DNA of 35,548 nt from positions 1 to 35,548 of the forward strand of contig JBKJNB010000047.1 in NCBI GenBank assembly GCA_046595995.1, written 5' to 3'. The notes under the pieces are model-generated. The model ran no database searches and was not told the origin of the DNA. It saw only the letters and a program-made list of their open reading frames with translations. The translations under genes were made by a program, and so were the position numbers. The stretch comes from JAWXBR01 sp046595995. Lineage in GTDB: Bacteria; Bacteroidota; Ignavibacteria; Kapaibacteriales; Kapaibacteriaceae. Shown here piece after piece: positions 24,844 through 32,862 of the stretch. Within the stretch, counting starts at the first letter, position 1, and each line of letters opens with the position of its first letter.

Positions 24844-26250
24844 ATGACAGCTGAGTTGCTTATGCTAGGGGGCGCGGAGGAGATCGGCGCCAACTGCACT
24901 TATTTGGATATCGACGGCACGGGGATTCTCGTGGATGCGGGCCTGCACCCGAAGCACCGCGACGGACGTGCCTTTCCAGCGTTAGACTACCTGCAGCAAC
25001 GTCCGACCGACGCATTACTGATAACCCATGCCCATACCGACCACCTTGCTGGATTGCCTTATGTGATGCGACGCATGCCGCACTTGCGTCCGATTATGAC
25101 TCACGCAACGCGCGACCTCTCAGACATCATGCTTCACAACAGCGCGCGGTTATTGAAGACAGACATTTCGGCGTGGTTCAGCAAAGACGCGCTCGAGTTC
25201 TATAGTAGAGAGACCATCGAGATGCTACGCAGGGCATTCGAGGCCGTACCGTACGCTGAGCCTTTCGCAATTCGAGGGTACAACGGTGGCTCGGATGTGA
25301 TGACGACGTTTCACGCAGCGGGGCACATCCTGGGCTCTGCAAGTGTCGAGTTTCAGTGCAAGGGGCTGCGCATTCTGCATACGGGTGACATTCAGTTCGA
25401 TCATCAAACGGTTATCTCAAAAGCACGGACGCCAAGGGGCCACGTCGACGTTCTCATTTGCGAAGCCACGAACTGCCTTCGCGATCAGCCAAATAACATC
25501 CCGGCCGATGCAAAAAGGCTTGCCTCGTATATAAACATGGTTACGAGTCGTAACGGAAGCGTACTAATTCCTTCGTTTGCGCTTGGCAAGACGCAGGAAA
25601 TCCTTGCATTGCTGTATTCGTTAATGCGCAAGGGTACCATTCCGCATCTGCCCATGTGGACCGGAGGCATGGGAGTGCGTATCAGCAAGATTTACGACCA
25701 GTACTGTTACACAGAACCCATGCGCGTTCCGGGCTTCGAAATCTCTGACATACCCCAACACCGATTGAATTTCGAGACGTTGTTCAACGATGCCTACATG
25801 AAGACACCGTCAATTGTTATCGCGCCTAGCGGGATGATGAACCGAGGAACTATCTCATTTGCGCTTGCTAGTAGGTGGATGGAAATGCCTGCTAACGGCA
25901 TCGCCTTTATTGGGTTTCAGGATGTAGACAGTCCAGGACATCAGTTACTGCATTCGCTTCCCAACGTGCCGTTCGACTTTGCTGGACGCAAAGTGAAACG
26001 CTCCTGCGCTGTAGAGCGCTTTCGATTTAGTGCTCATGCATCACTGCACGGAATCATAGACTTTATTACTGACGTGCGACCCACGATGCTTGCAATCATC
26101 CACGGGGAACCGGATGCTTGCGACATGCTTGCTCTATGCATTCGCGAACGTCTCCCTGCAACGAGGATCATTGTTCCGCGCGCAGGCGTGCCGTACATCG
26201 TGGGTCACAATGCGCCAGTACCTACCGAGATATCAAGGAACGACGTGTAG
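24844..26250 (+). CDS. Beta-CASP metallo-beta-lactamase RNA nuclease-like protein
   Basis: A 468-residue MBL-fold protein of the CPSF/YSH1-like beta-CASP group, whose members cut or trim RNA with two zinc ions. Asp31 (VDAG), the zinc motif THAHTDHLAG with H62, H64, D66 and H67, then AAGHILGSAS and HTGDIQ form the MBL core. The beta-CASP insert follows (IPSFALGKTQEI, IAPSGMM), and FSAHAS near the end supplies the C-terminal His. The start at ATG 24844 is set by where the fold begins (LLMLGGAEEIGANCTYL); an ATG at 24862 is an alternative. Upstream in-frame codons lie inside the divergent gene. The 3' end overlaps the convergent secreted-protein gene by 18 bp. No KH domain is present, unlike archaeal aCPSF1. 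The RNA substrate is unknown. Confidence 0.85.
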   Translation: MTAELLMLGGAEEIGANCTYLDIDGTGILVDAGLHPKHRDGRAFPALDYLQQRPTDALLITHAHTDHLAGLPYVMRRMPHLRPIMTHATRDLSDIMLHNSARLLKTDISAWFSKDALEFYSRETIEMLRRAFEAVPYAEPFAIRGYNGGSDVMTTFHAAGHILGSASVEFQCKGLRILHTGDIQFDHQTVISKARTPRGHVDVLICEATNCLRDQPNNIPADAKRLASYINMVTSRNGSVLIPSFALGKTQEILALLYSLMRKGTIPHLPMWTGGMGVRISKIYDQYCYTEPMRVPGFEISDIPQHRLNFETLFNDAYMKTPSIVIAPSGMMNRGTISFALASRWMEMPANGIAFIGFQDVDSPGHQLLHSLPNVPFDFAGRKVKRSCAVERFRFSAHASLHGIIDFITDVRPTMLAIIHGEPDACDMLALCIRERLPATRIIVPRAGVPYIVGHNAPVPTEISRNDV

Positions 26251-26955
26251 AGGAGAGGAAATGCAGTGTCCGTCTTCCGCCGCAAGCACCACAGTGTATA
26301 CACCGGCTGTAAGATGCTGCACGTCAACATCGACTGTCCGTTCGCCTTTACACAATGAGCGTTCGACAATGGTGGCGCCTTCAAGGCTAACGAAACGTAT
26401 GGTAACGAAGTCAGATCCGAAGCGTATGCGAACGGCATCGTTCGCTGGGTTCGGTAGAATGGATACCCGACCGTGTGTTACCTCGTTCGCAGATGGATTC
26501 GATGGCAGCAAAGCAGATTGTGGTCCGACCTTATGCACGCCTAGAGGTCCAACAGTCACCCAGCTCCTGCTCATCATGCGTTGTGAGCCATCATTCGAGG
26601 ATGCAACAACAAAGCGATACTTAGGGCCATTGGCAATATCTGCAGGTACGTTCCAAACAAACTCACCTTGTGAGGTGGGAACATCGCCTGCAATCTCATG
26701 GCGTTCCGAGGTGGTCGCGTTCCACAAGTAGATGTCCACGCTTGGGGCATCGATGTATCGAGGCCACCCTATCGTAATCGTGCTTCCTTGGAGAATTCCG
26801 CCATCGGTAAGACCGCCCGAAGGCGTAACCTGCGCAATCGCGCCGGTCGCAAATGCGATGACGTAGACAATTGATGCGGCAAAACAAACTGCTGTTAGCC
26901 GTAGTGATATCGCTCGCGTTAGAGTTAATGTGATGATTCTCGTTAGAGTTTTCAT
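26233..26955 (-). CDS. Secreted Kre9/Knh1-like Ig protein with T9SS tail
   Basis: A 240-residue exported protein. A long basic and hydrophobic signal peptide ends at AIA|Q42. Residues about 53-120 resemble the Kre9/KNH1 (Ser-Thr-rich, PF10342-like) N-terminal domain: GSTITIGWPR, VDIYLWN, FVWNVP, YRFVVASSNDGS. The last 75 residues (ILPNPANDAVRIRF to SSPLHVVP) are a T9SS type A sorting domain. The signal-peptide region holds a 10-bp direct repeat (CGTTAGAGTT at 26917-26926 and 26941-26950), giving the repeated LTR segments. It lies 11 bp after the preceding gene and is the last gene of a three-gene secreted operon. Its 3' end overlaps the convergent nuclease gene. Confidence 0.78.
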   Translation of the reverse strand: MKTLTRIITLTLTRAISLRLTAVCFAASIVYVIAFATGAIAQVTPSGGLTDGGILQGSTITIGWPRYIDAPSVDIYLWNATTSERHEIAGDVPTSQGEFVWNVPADIANGPKYRFVVASSNDGSQRMMSRSWVTVGPLGVHKVGPQSALLPSNPSANEVTHGRVSILPNPANDAVRIRFGSDFVTIRFVSLEGATIVERSLCKGERTVDVDVQHLTAGVYTVVLAAEDGHCISSPLHVVP

Positions 26956-26966
26956 GATCGTTCTTC

Positions 26967-27878
26967 CTAGTTCGTGATTAAAAGAGGGTGAAGCCAGCGA
27001 ACACCATCGGATGTGGTAACCACAGCTATGTAGATACCTCGGTGCCGATTAGTGTCGCGGTATTCGAAGTTGGCGCGGCGTCCCTGCAGGTCGTACAATT
27101 CCACGGACGCTGTTTCTGGAATATCTGCTTCGCTGACACTACTAATGTTGTCGTCGCGATACCAAGCGGTAAATCGGACAGTGTCTGACATAGGCCAACA
27201 AGCGACTGACAACATCTGCTCGCGACCGTACGCGTCGAAAGCTATTCCTGCATGGCTGGATGTCCAGTGATCGAACACAAGATTCTCATGTTCGCTGATT
27301 GCTGTGATCGTAATCGGCGTTGTGATGGCATAACCGCTCGGTGGTATTGACACCGGCGATACCAGCAGCTCGCTATTAAGCAACGAGGAGTCGTTCGTAC
27401 GCCGAGCTTCTGCGACTGCACGATATCGTGCGTGCATGGTGAAACGCACGCTTGTTGTGTCAGCATCTTTGTTCCCGAACCAATACCCGCAGTAGAGATT
27501 GACTTGGTATTGTATTGGACTGCCGTCGCTCTCGTGTGTAGGCAGATGATGATCGAGTACAAGGTGCACATGTACGGCTGGCGGTTCTGCGATTACTGTG
27601 CATGCTATTTCTTCGCCAGGCACAAGCACATCGTTGTCCCACCGAAGTCGGTACAAGCTGGCGGCTCGCGTGTACGCGCCACTTGTGTCGCGTTGAAATG
27701 GGGGATCGGTTGGAAGCGTAATCGTATCGGTGCACGCAGGAATTGCTCCGTTCATCCAGCCGAGAATGATTCTCGGTTTACAACTAAAGTCAGGTGTCGG
27801 AATCGGGATCTGACCGTCTGCGCACACAACGGCTAGTACGGATGTAACGCAGACGAATGCAACGTTGAATGTTCTCAT
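26967..27878 (-). CDS. Secreted protein with probable T9SS tail
   Basis: A 303-residue exported protein with a signal peptide cut near ADG|Q23. The mature part contains several Cys (SCKP, PACTDT, IACTV, LYCGYWFG, VACWP) and a beta-rich segment ending VFDHWTSS...FTAWYRDD. That segment recalls the divergent beta repeats (FDHW/FTAW) seen in bacterial surface proteins. The last 60 residues (VELYDLQGRRANF, GIYIAVVTTSDG, HPLLITN) look like a short T9SS sorting domain. It starts 8 bp after the 1098-residue gene. No catalytic motif is recognised. Confidence 0.72.
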   Translation of the reverse strand: MRTFNVAFVCVTSVLAVVCADGQIPIPTPDFSCKPRIILGWMNGAIPACTDTITLPTDPPFQRDTSGAYTRAASLYRLRWDNDVLVPGEEIACTVIAEPPAVHVHLVLDHHLPTHESDGSPIQYQVNLYCGYWFGNKDADTTSVRFTMHARYRAVAEARRTNDSSLLNSELLVSPVSIPPSGYAITTPITITAISEHENLVFDHWTSSHAGIAFDAYGREQMLSVACWPMSDTVRFTAWYRDDNISSVSEADIPETASVELYDLQGRRANFEYRDTNRHRGIYIAVVTTSDGVRWLHPLLITN

Positions 27879-27886
27879 GGTGGACC

Positions 27887-30800
27887 TCAGAATCGGAGTT
27901 GACGTCTTGGATAGAGACGGACTTTGTAAACGTACTCGCCATTGTCATGATAACGCACCACGTAAGGGGCTGTGGATTCGGTGGCACCCCAAAGCTCACT
28001 TGCACTCTCGAGGAGACTCACATTTCCTATGAACTCATCCTGGTCATCGATCGGTAGTAACGCCTGGATGAACTGTGCCCCAAGGTCGATTAAATCGGGT
28101 ACGACCGTCTCCCATGAAATGCCCCGGCTCTTCTCTGCTTCAGAAGGTTGATAGCCTGCTGTTTTTTCACGCACTGCATCGAGGAGCGCATAGACTTTGT
28201 TCACGAGGCAGTCATCTTTGTCCTTACAGTCTTCGTCATAACTGACGATGTGAGAGAACACGTAGTCACGGTCACCAAGCCAACTCGGCTCAAAAAGGAG
28301 CGTGCGATCTGAGAATCCGAAGTATCCGTTATCATCACTGTAACTGTAAACACATTCACTTGGCTCTATACCCTGTTGCTCGCGGCAATCGGGTAGTCGC
28401 TGAAAACCAAGATCTGCGTGCTGTGCTTTGGTCGGCGTTAGGATAGCACCATACAGCACGTTATAGAGTTCAGCGTAATTCGTAAAAGGCCAGAAGTCGT
28501 TGTCGCCGTCGTGATTCCACTTCGCCTTGTGAAGGAATAGACCATAGCCGGGTCGTTCCATGCTGTTGAGTAGGAATGAAAAACGTGTTCGTAGGGGTTC
28601 GCCTGTTAACGACTTCAAGCTTGTTCTGCAGTACAAGCTGATGTTTCCGAAGTGGAGCGCTTGCTTTCGTGGTGACGTCGTCGGATCGCAGACTCGAAAT
28701 TCTACGATGTCGATGGGAGAGCCATCAACTGGTGCAAAGGAGATATGGTCGTCGTCGAAGGATTGGACAGTAAAATCTAGATTGCCCATACGCGGACTGT
28801 TTACGTTTACGTTGCTGTACGAATAAGCCTTCATGCCGCCATCGAAGACCGTTCGAACATCAATGGGAGTCGTGAATTTCACCCGCACGACGGTGCCGAA
28901 CAATGGTATGTACTCCAACTGGCGACCATCGAGGGGTTCATCGTCCGCCTGATCGTAGTACACTAACGGGTCGACCCATATTTCACGGAACGTTGAGTTG
29001 GCCTTCGTACCTCCCGGCGTCATCAAGCGAACGCGTAGACCCAGCGCATCAATTCCGAATTGTTGTCGAAAGCATGCACGCACTCGCACTTCTTGTCGGT
29101 CTACGTTGCCGCCTTTGCAGTCTGACGCTGCGAATTGAGCGATGTCGCGATCGACCACCATCGTGTAGATGGTCTCATCACCAACGACCTCACGTCCGCC
29201 AGGTATCCCGTAGCTCTGTCTGTTCGCCCAGAATTTCCACGTCTCTCCTCGTACTTCGGAGCCGCGGATGCGGAACCTCACCACATCACCGCATCGAACC
29301 TCGTACGTGTTGAATTCGATCTTGTCAGAGGTGATGCATGTAGCCGACGACATAGGCCTCCACTGCTGAGCCCCCTGTATCCCTACCTGACGCTCCACTA
29401 TTACGTACGACTCTGGGTGCAGGTAACGTCCGGTGATAACATCATCTGCATTGTCCGACGACAACAGGACACGTTCTACACGCAGCTGTATACGCCGGCG
29501 GCGTACACTGAAGGTGACAATGTTTTGGGGGTCGGTTAACCACGCTGTCTCGCATGCTTCCTCTGTTCCTGCTGCCAAGGCTCGATTACCGGCCGCACCG
29601 CCTGCGTCGTTAACACTCACGATTTCCCAGCATCGTTCGGCGCGTACACATGGGGTGCGTTCGACCTGTGTGGCTTCTTCAAACCACGAAGAAGTTGTAA
29701 AGGCGACACCTTCCTCTGCGTCGAAGCCTGGTTCTGGGTTTTCATCGGCGATGGTCGCACGCAATTTGTATATCTCGCTGCCAGGCGTGACAGGTCCAGT
29801 CGGGAAGTTCGGATACACGTGCGGAGTGACCGCGCCACTGGCACTAGCGACTACAAGCGCATGTGCCGTAACGACAATGGTTCCACCACCTGCGCCGTTC
29901 CACCCTGTGTTTGGTGCTTGCCACCCTGTGTTTGGTGCTTGCCACCCTGTAAACGTGTGACCTGCATTAGCTGAAGCCGTTATTGTGAACTGCGGTAGTT
30001 CGTCTGTTAGCATAATCGTGTCTGTCTCCGAAAGTTCAGAGATGACTGTATTTGCACTGTCGTGAATTGTCACAGTGCCACCACCTTCGAGCGCCACAAT
30101 CAGGCGCATAGTGTCGACTCTTTCAAGAATAGCAGAGAGATGTAACCGGTCGTTTAACAATTCACAGGGAAGTGTTACATCGAGGGATTGTGTAGTCTGA
30201 CCGTCCGCGGATTGAATGTCGGAACTCTCCCAGCGCACGAATCGCCACCGATCGTTGAACCACGGCGGTGATACAATAACGGCGCGCTGTCCACTCAACA
30301 CGACCTGGCCTTGCGCTGCAAAAAACGCACGTAGGTCGTCGGGTACAACTCGACCGTCTACGGACACTGCTTGTACTGAAAGTGTGGAAGCTCCACGGGC
30401 GACGATACCCCATGTCTTTGAATTGCGCGGTTCACCTGTGACATCGCCCCAAGGCAAATCGATTGTCATTGAACGTTGAATCGGCCATTGGCCGAGCGGA
30501 CGTATTTCGATTGCACGAAGGCTGGGGTGCGTAAACACGCTATGGGGAAGAGTAATGTCTTGTCCAATTTCGTTCTGCGTCGTTACGCGTACGCGCGACG
30601 CCGCGTCGGCGAGGGTGCCAGCGTCGTTTGTAGAAAAGTTTACATATATCGGCTGATTGCACAGCACGACGTTGTTGCTGTCGAGCGTGCACTTTGTAAT
30701 TGTTGGTACCCCGGTGGCGGTTGTGAACTCGAACGTGTGCGAAGCAGCAAGCACAGTACCATCAGCTGTTTGCAGACGTATGCCATCTATTACGCACCGA

Positions 30801-31183
30801 TAGGATACACCCATACGTAATGGAACGCTTGGCGTAAAACGCAAAGTCCGCGGGTCGTCGAACGTATACGAACCAATAATTGCAGCTCGCGGCCACCGTT
30901 CGCGTGGCATTGTTGCGCACCTTGATGCGTCTACGAGAAGCACAGTAGGCTCTACTGCACGCCACCCCGATGCTTCTTCGTTCGGCCATGCGTAGGTAAT
31001 TGTTGGCGGCACAATCGGATGTGTAGCGCTGATCACGATAGATACATCCGTAGCAACACCGACTTGGCCATCAGTCGGGAACAGGATTGTGGTATGGGGC
31101 TGCGCTCGCGCAAGGGGCGCCAGCAGACAGAGAGAAAAGGCGATGCAAAGAGCAGCAATGCTACTTGCAGAGACGGTATTCAT
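27887..31183 (-). CDS. Large secreted Ig-like multidomain protein, Cys-rich C-terminal half, no evident T9SS tail
   Basis: A 1098-residue exported protein. I place the start at ATG 31183, which has GAGG 6 nt upstream and opens directly into a signal peptide cut ARA|Q28; a longer frame to 31213 lacks support. The N-terminal 150 residues resemble an SbsA-type Ig-like domain (FPTDGQVGVATDVSIVIS, SVPLRMGVSYRCVIDG), followed by a second (CNQPIYVNFSTND). Beta-repeat units follow, ending HTFTGW, where the 7-residue unit GWQAPNT is repeated exactly. The C-terminal half is unrecognised, with paired Cys (PCVRAERCW, DCKDKDDC) and Asp/Asn-rich loops (NHDGDNDFWPF). The last residues (RLYPRRQLRF) do not resemble a T9SS tail, so it may stay periplasmic or use another route. 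It heads a three-gene operon. Confidence 0.75.
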   Translation of the reverse strand: MNTVSASSIAALCIAFSLCLLAPLARAQPHTTILFPTDGQVGVATDVSIVISATHPIVPPTITYAWPNEEASGWRAVEPTVLLVDASRCATMPRERWPRAAIIGSYTFDDPRTLRFTPSVPLRMGVSYRCVIDGIRLQTADGTVLAASHTFEFTTATGVPTITKCTLDSNNVVLCNQPIYVNFSTNDAGTLADAASRVRVTTQNEIGQDITLPHSVFTHPSLRAIEIRPLGQWPIQRSMTIDLPWGDVTGEPRNSKTWGIVARGASTLSVQAVSVDGRVVPDDLRAFFAAQGQVVLSGQRAVIVSPPWFNDRWRFVRWESSDIQSADGQTTQSLDVTLPCELLNDRLHLSAILERVDTMRLIVALEGGGTVTIHDSANTVISELSETDTIMLTDELPQFTITASANAGHTFTGWQAPNTGWQAPNTGWNGAGGGTIVVTAHALVVASASGAVTPHVYPNFPTGPVTPGSEIYKLRATIADENPEPGFDAEEGVAFTTSSWFEEATQVERTPCVRAERCWEIVSVNDAGGAAGNRALAAGTEEACETAWLTDPQNIVTFSVRRRRIQLRVERVLLSSDNADDVITGRYLHPESYVIVERQVGIQGAQQWRPMSSATCITSDKIEFNTYEVRCGDVVRFRIRGSEVRGETWKFWANRQSYGIPGGREVVGDETIYTMVVDRDIAQFAASDCKGGNVDRQEVRVRACFRQQFGIDALGLRVRLMTPGGTKANSTFREIWVDPLVYYDQADDEPLDGRQLEYIPLFGTVVRVKFTTPIDVRTVFDGGMKAYSYSNVNVNSPRMGNLDFTVQSFDDDHISFAPVDGSPIDIVEFRVCDPTTSPRKQALHFGNISLYCRTSLKSLTGEPLRTRFSFLLNSMERPGYGLFLHKAKWNHDGDNDFWPFTNYAELYNVLYGAILTPTKAQHADLGFQRLPDCREQQGIEPSECVYSYSDDNGYFGFSDRTLLFEPSWLGDRDYVFSHIVSYDEDCKDKDDCLVNKVYALLDAVREKTAGYQPSEAEKSRGISWETVVPDLIDLGAQFIQALLPIDDQDEFIGNVSLLESASELWGATESTAPYVVRYHDNGEYVYKVRLYPRRQLRF
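29900..29950. repeat. 21-bp in-frame tandem repeat (2.4 copies)
   Basis: Two identical 21-bp units (29900-29920 and 29921-29941) and the first 9 bp of a third (29942-29950) lie inside the 1098-residue secreted gene. They encode the exact peptide repeat GWQAPNT, GWQAPNT, GW. Identity at every base, including third positions, points to recent slippage or recombination. Because the unit is a multiple of three, changes in copy number keep the frame. Confidence 0.9.
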
Positions 31184-31206
31184 AACAACCTCGATGTGGT
31201 GAAGAA

Positions 31207-31220
31207 TGCGCATTTGCGCA
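31207..31220 (-). other. Small inverted repeat between the phosphatase and secreted operon
   Basis: TGCGCA, TT, TGCGCA forms a 5-6 bp stem in the 72-bp gap between the phosphatase stop and the start of the 1098-residue gene. On the minus strand it is followed by TTCTTC, so it could be a weak terminator or just a palindromic protein-binding site. No promoter consensus was seen in this gap. Confidence 0.25.
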
Positions 31221-31255
31221 CACTGCAGTCGTGGTTCTATGAATACAAGCCGTGA

Positions 31256-31933
31256 CTAGTCCATGTCAATGTTTTTTTGAAAGATCAATGCGTACGAATC
31301 GAGGTCGAACGCTACCAGGTTGCCCATGCCTGGACGGTGCGGATAGACACATCCGCCATCGATAATTACCTTACCACGCACTAGTCGACTACGTATCTCT
31401 GGTTCGATTTGCGGCGTGTGTCCGCACAGCACACGGCGACCACCCGTCACGTCCAAGTCCACGGCTTCTATTCGGTCCCACAACATGCTTTCGTAGTCAG
31501 TAAAGGGGCTTTCATCGGCCGTATCAAACGAGGCGTGAACACAAATGAAGTCGTGTTCCTGGTGCAGCATCTGAAGGCCTTCGAGCTGTTTGATGTACTG
31601 AACGGGGATGTCGGCTACGTGCTCGACGTCAAAGCTTCGCAAGGTGGCAGCAATACCGGGCCTACCGCTGCCGCGGAACCAACCCGGCTGCACATACTTG
31701 CGAAGTATAATATCGTCGTGATTGCCACGAAGGGTAATGACATTGCCATTGTCTGCTGCCATAGACTGAAGAAGTGCGATGTAGTCGAGGACACCTTTGC
31801 TGTCTGGACCCTTGTTTACATAGTCACCGAGGAGAATCAGTCGGTCGTCAGGATTCCATCCTATGCGATCTTCGATCATGGTTCGCAGCGTCTTTACACA
31901 ACCATGTACATCACCTATTGCGATTCGTCTCAT
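31256..31933 (-). CDS. PPP-family metallophosphatase
   Basis: A 225-residue phosphatase of the calcineurin-like PPP type, using two metal ions to hydrolyse phosphate monoesters (phosphoprotein or diadenosine polyphosphate). The metal-binding motifs are in order: GDVHG at 7-11, GDYVNKGPDS at 36-45 and GNHD at 70-73, followed by VHAS and the late CGHTP and DGG. The second motif reads GDYVNKG instead of GDYVDRG; the metal Asp37 is kept. Length fits small bacterial PrpA/ApaH-like enzymes. Its start overlaps the stop of the glutaminyl cyclase gene by 4 bp (ATGA), so the two are probably translated together. The substrate is unknown. Confidence 0.88.
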   Translation of the reverse strand: MRRIAIGDVHGCVKTLRTMIEDRIGWNPDDRLILLGDYVNKGPDSKGVLDYIALLQSMAADNGNVITLRGNHDDIILRKYVQPGWFRGSGRPGIAATLRSFDVEHVADIPVQYIKQLEGLQMLHQEHDFICVHASFDTADESPFTDYESMLWDRIEAVDLDVTGGRRVLCGHTPQIEPEIRSRLVRGKVIIDGGCVYPHRPGMGNLVAFDLDSYALIFQKNIDMD

Positions 31934-32763
31934 TCAATTACGACCTCGTATACGTGAGGCCAGTTTTTACCAGTCACGTAGAGCGCCTTTGATTTCGCAT
32001 CGTACGCAATGCCGTTCAGTACATCAGTTTGATACTGATGCTCTGCAGCGGAAAGCAGTCCCTGCATATTCACCACACCCACAACCTTGCCAGTAGTCGG
32101 ATCGATGCGCACGATGATGTCCGACCTCCAGACATTAGCCCAGATCTCGCCTTCTATCCACTCGAGCTCGTTTAGTTTGCTCTGTGGCGAGCCGTTAAGT
32201 GTCACACGAATCGTACGCATAACACTAAAGTCTTTGGGGTCGTGAATGGTGATAGCGTCAGAACCATTGCTCATGTAAAGGTGCGTACCGTCAGACGTTA
32301 GACCCCAACCTTCCCCAGAATAGCGGAAGGTTCCAGTCTGTTTCAGCGTCTTTACGTCAAACACAAATCCAAGTTGGTTCAACCACGTAAGCATGTACGC
32401 ACTTTTACCCAATACAACCATGCCCTCTCCGAAATACATTGCCTCGAGAGATTGACGCTTTACCACTTTGCCTGTGCTGATGTCTACGATTCGGATCGAC
32501 GACTGCCCATTCTGCCCCGTCGATTCCACGAACTGTCCGTTGTGCACCACCAGACCCTGCGTAAATGCCGTCGGGTCGTGGGGTAATGTTCGTACGACTC
32601 GGTATTTGTATTGACGAACGGTCTCGACGGTAGGAGTTGGTTGGTCTGGCGGGTCTACGGTTGGTCTGCTCGTCGGGGCTTCGGCCGGACGCGGCAGGTC
32701 GGTGCTGCAGCTCATGATAAGGGCACTAAGTAGTATAGGAATCGTAATACGCAGGCGTAGCAT
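31930..32763 (-). CDS. Glutaminyl-peptide cyclotransferase lipoprotein (glutamine cyclotransferase family)
   Basis: A 277-residue lipoprotein of the plant/bacterial-type glutamine cyclotransferase family, a five-bladed beta propeller that turns N-terminal Gln of proteins into pyroglutamate. I start at ATG 32763 (MLRLRITIPILLSAL), which leads into the signal peptide and lipobox ending MSC (Cys19). A Pro/Thr-rich linker at about 20-48 follows. Family motifs are DPTAFTQGLV, GEGMVVLG, SGEGWGLTSDG, LNELEWIEGEIWANVW and LNGIAYDAKSKALYVTGKNWPHVYEV. As a lipoprotein it would act in the periplasm. Most secreted proteins in this window have Gln at the predicted +1 position, which would make them substrates. 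It is divergent from the L,D-transpeptidase gene and coupled to the phosphatase gene. Confidence 0.9.
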   Translation of the reverse strand: MLRLRITIPILLSALIMSCSTDLPRPAEAPTSRPTVDPPDQPTPTVETVRQYKYRVVRTLPHDPTAFTQGLVVHNGQFVESTGQNGQSSIRIVDISTGKVVKRQSLEAMYFGEGMVVLGKSAYMLTWLNQLGFVFDVKTLKQTGTFRYSGEGWGLTSDGTHLYMSNGSDAITIHDPKDFSVMRTIRVTLNGSPQSKLNELEWIEGEIWANVWRSDIIVRIDPTTGKVVGVVNMQGLLSAAEHQYQTDVLNGIAYDAKSKALYVTGKNWPHVYEVVIE

Positions 32764-32828
32764 AGGCTCGGCTAATTGTTCGGAACGTTGAATGAACACA
32801 AACTACGTCTGCTGTTCAGTTCAGGTTG

Positions 32829-32836
32829 TAAATTTG
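32829..32836 (+). promoter_or_regulatory. Possible -7 promoter element for the L,D-transpeptidase gene
   Basis: TAAATTTG matches the Bacteroidota -7 consensus TAnnTTTG and lies 26 bp upstream of the L,D-transpeptidase start, in the 99-bp divergent gap. No TTTG is found 19-21 nt upstream. A near match on the other strand (TAGTTTG, about 32798-32804) might serve the cyclotransferase gene. Confidence 0.35.
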
Positions 32837-32862
32837 TATTCGCATCACTAAGCCCCCTATCA

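Noticed and set aside
26090..26731. Plus-strand open frame of 213 codons
   Set aside because: It runs out of frame through the end of the beta-CASP gene and then antisense to a secreted protein with a clear T9SS tail; composition is typical of a shadow frame.
29900..29950. Tandem repeat as a CRISPR array
   Set aside because: The units are contiguous without spacers, in frame within a coding gene, and number fewer than three.
29433..29960. Plus-strand open frame of 175 codons
   Set aside because: It is antisense to the 1098-residue secreted gene and has no Shine-Dalgarno or family signature.
31409..31957. Plus-strand open frame of 182 codons
   Set aside because: It is antisense to the PPP phosphatase, whose metal-binding motifs are all present on the other strand.
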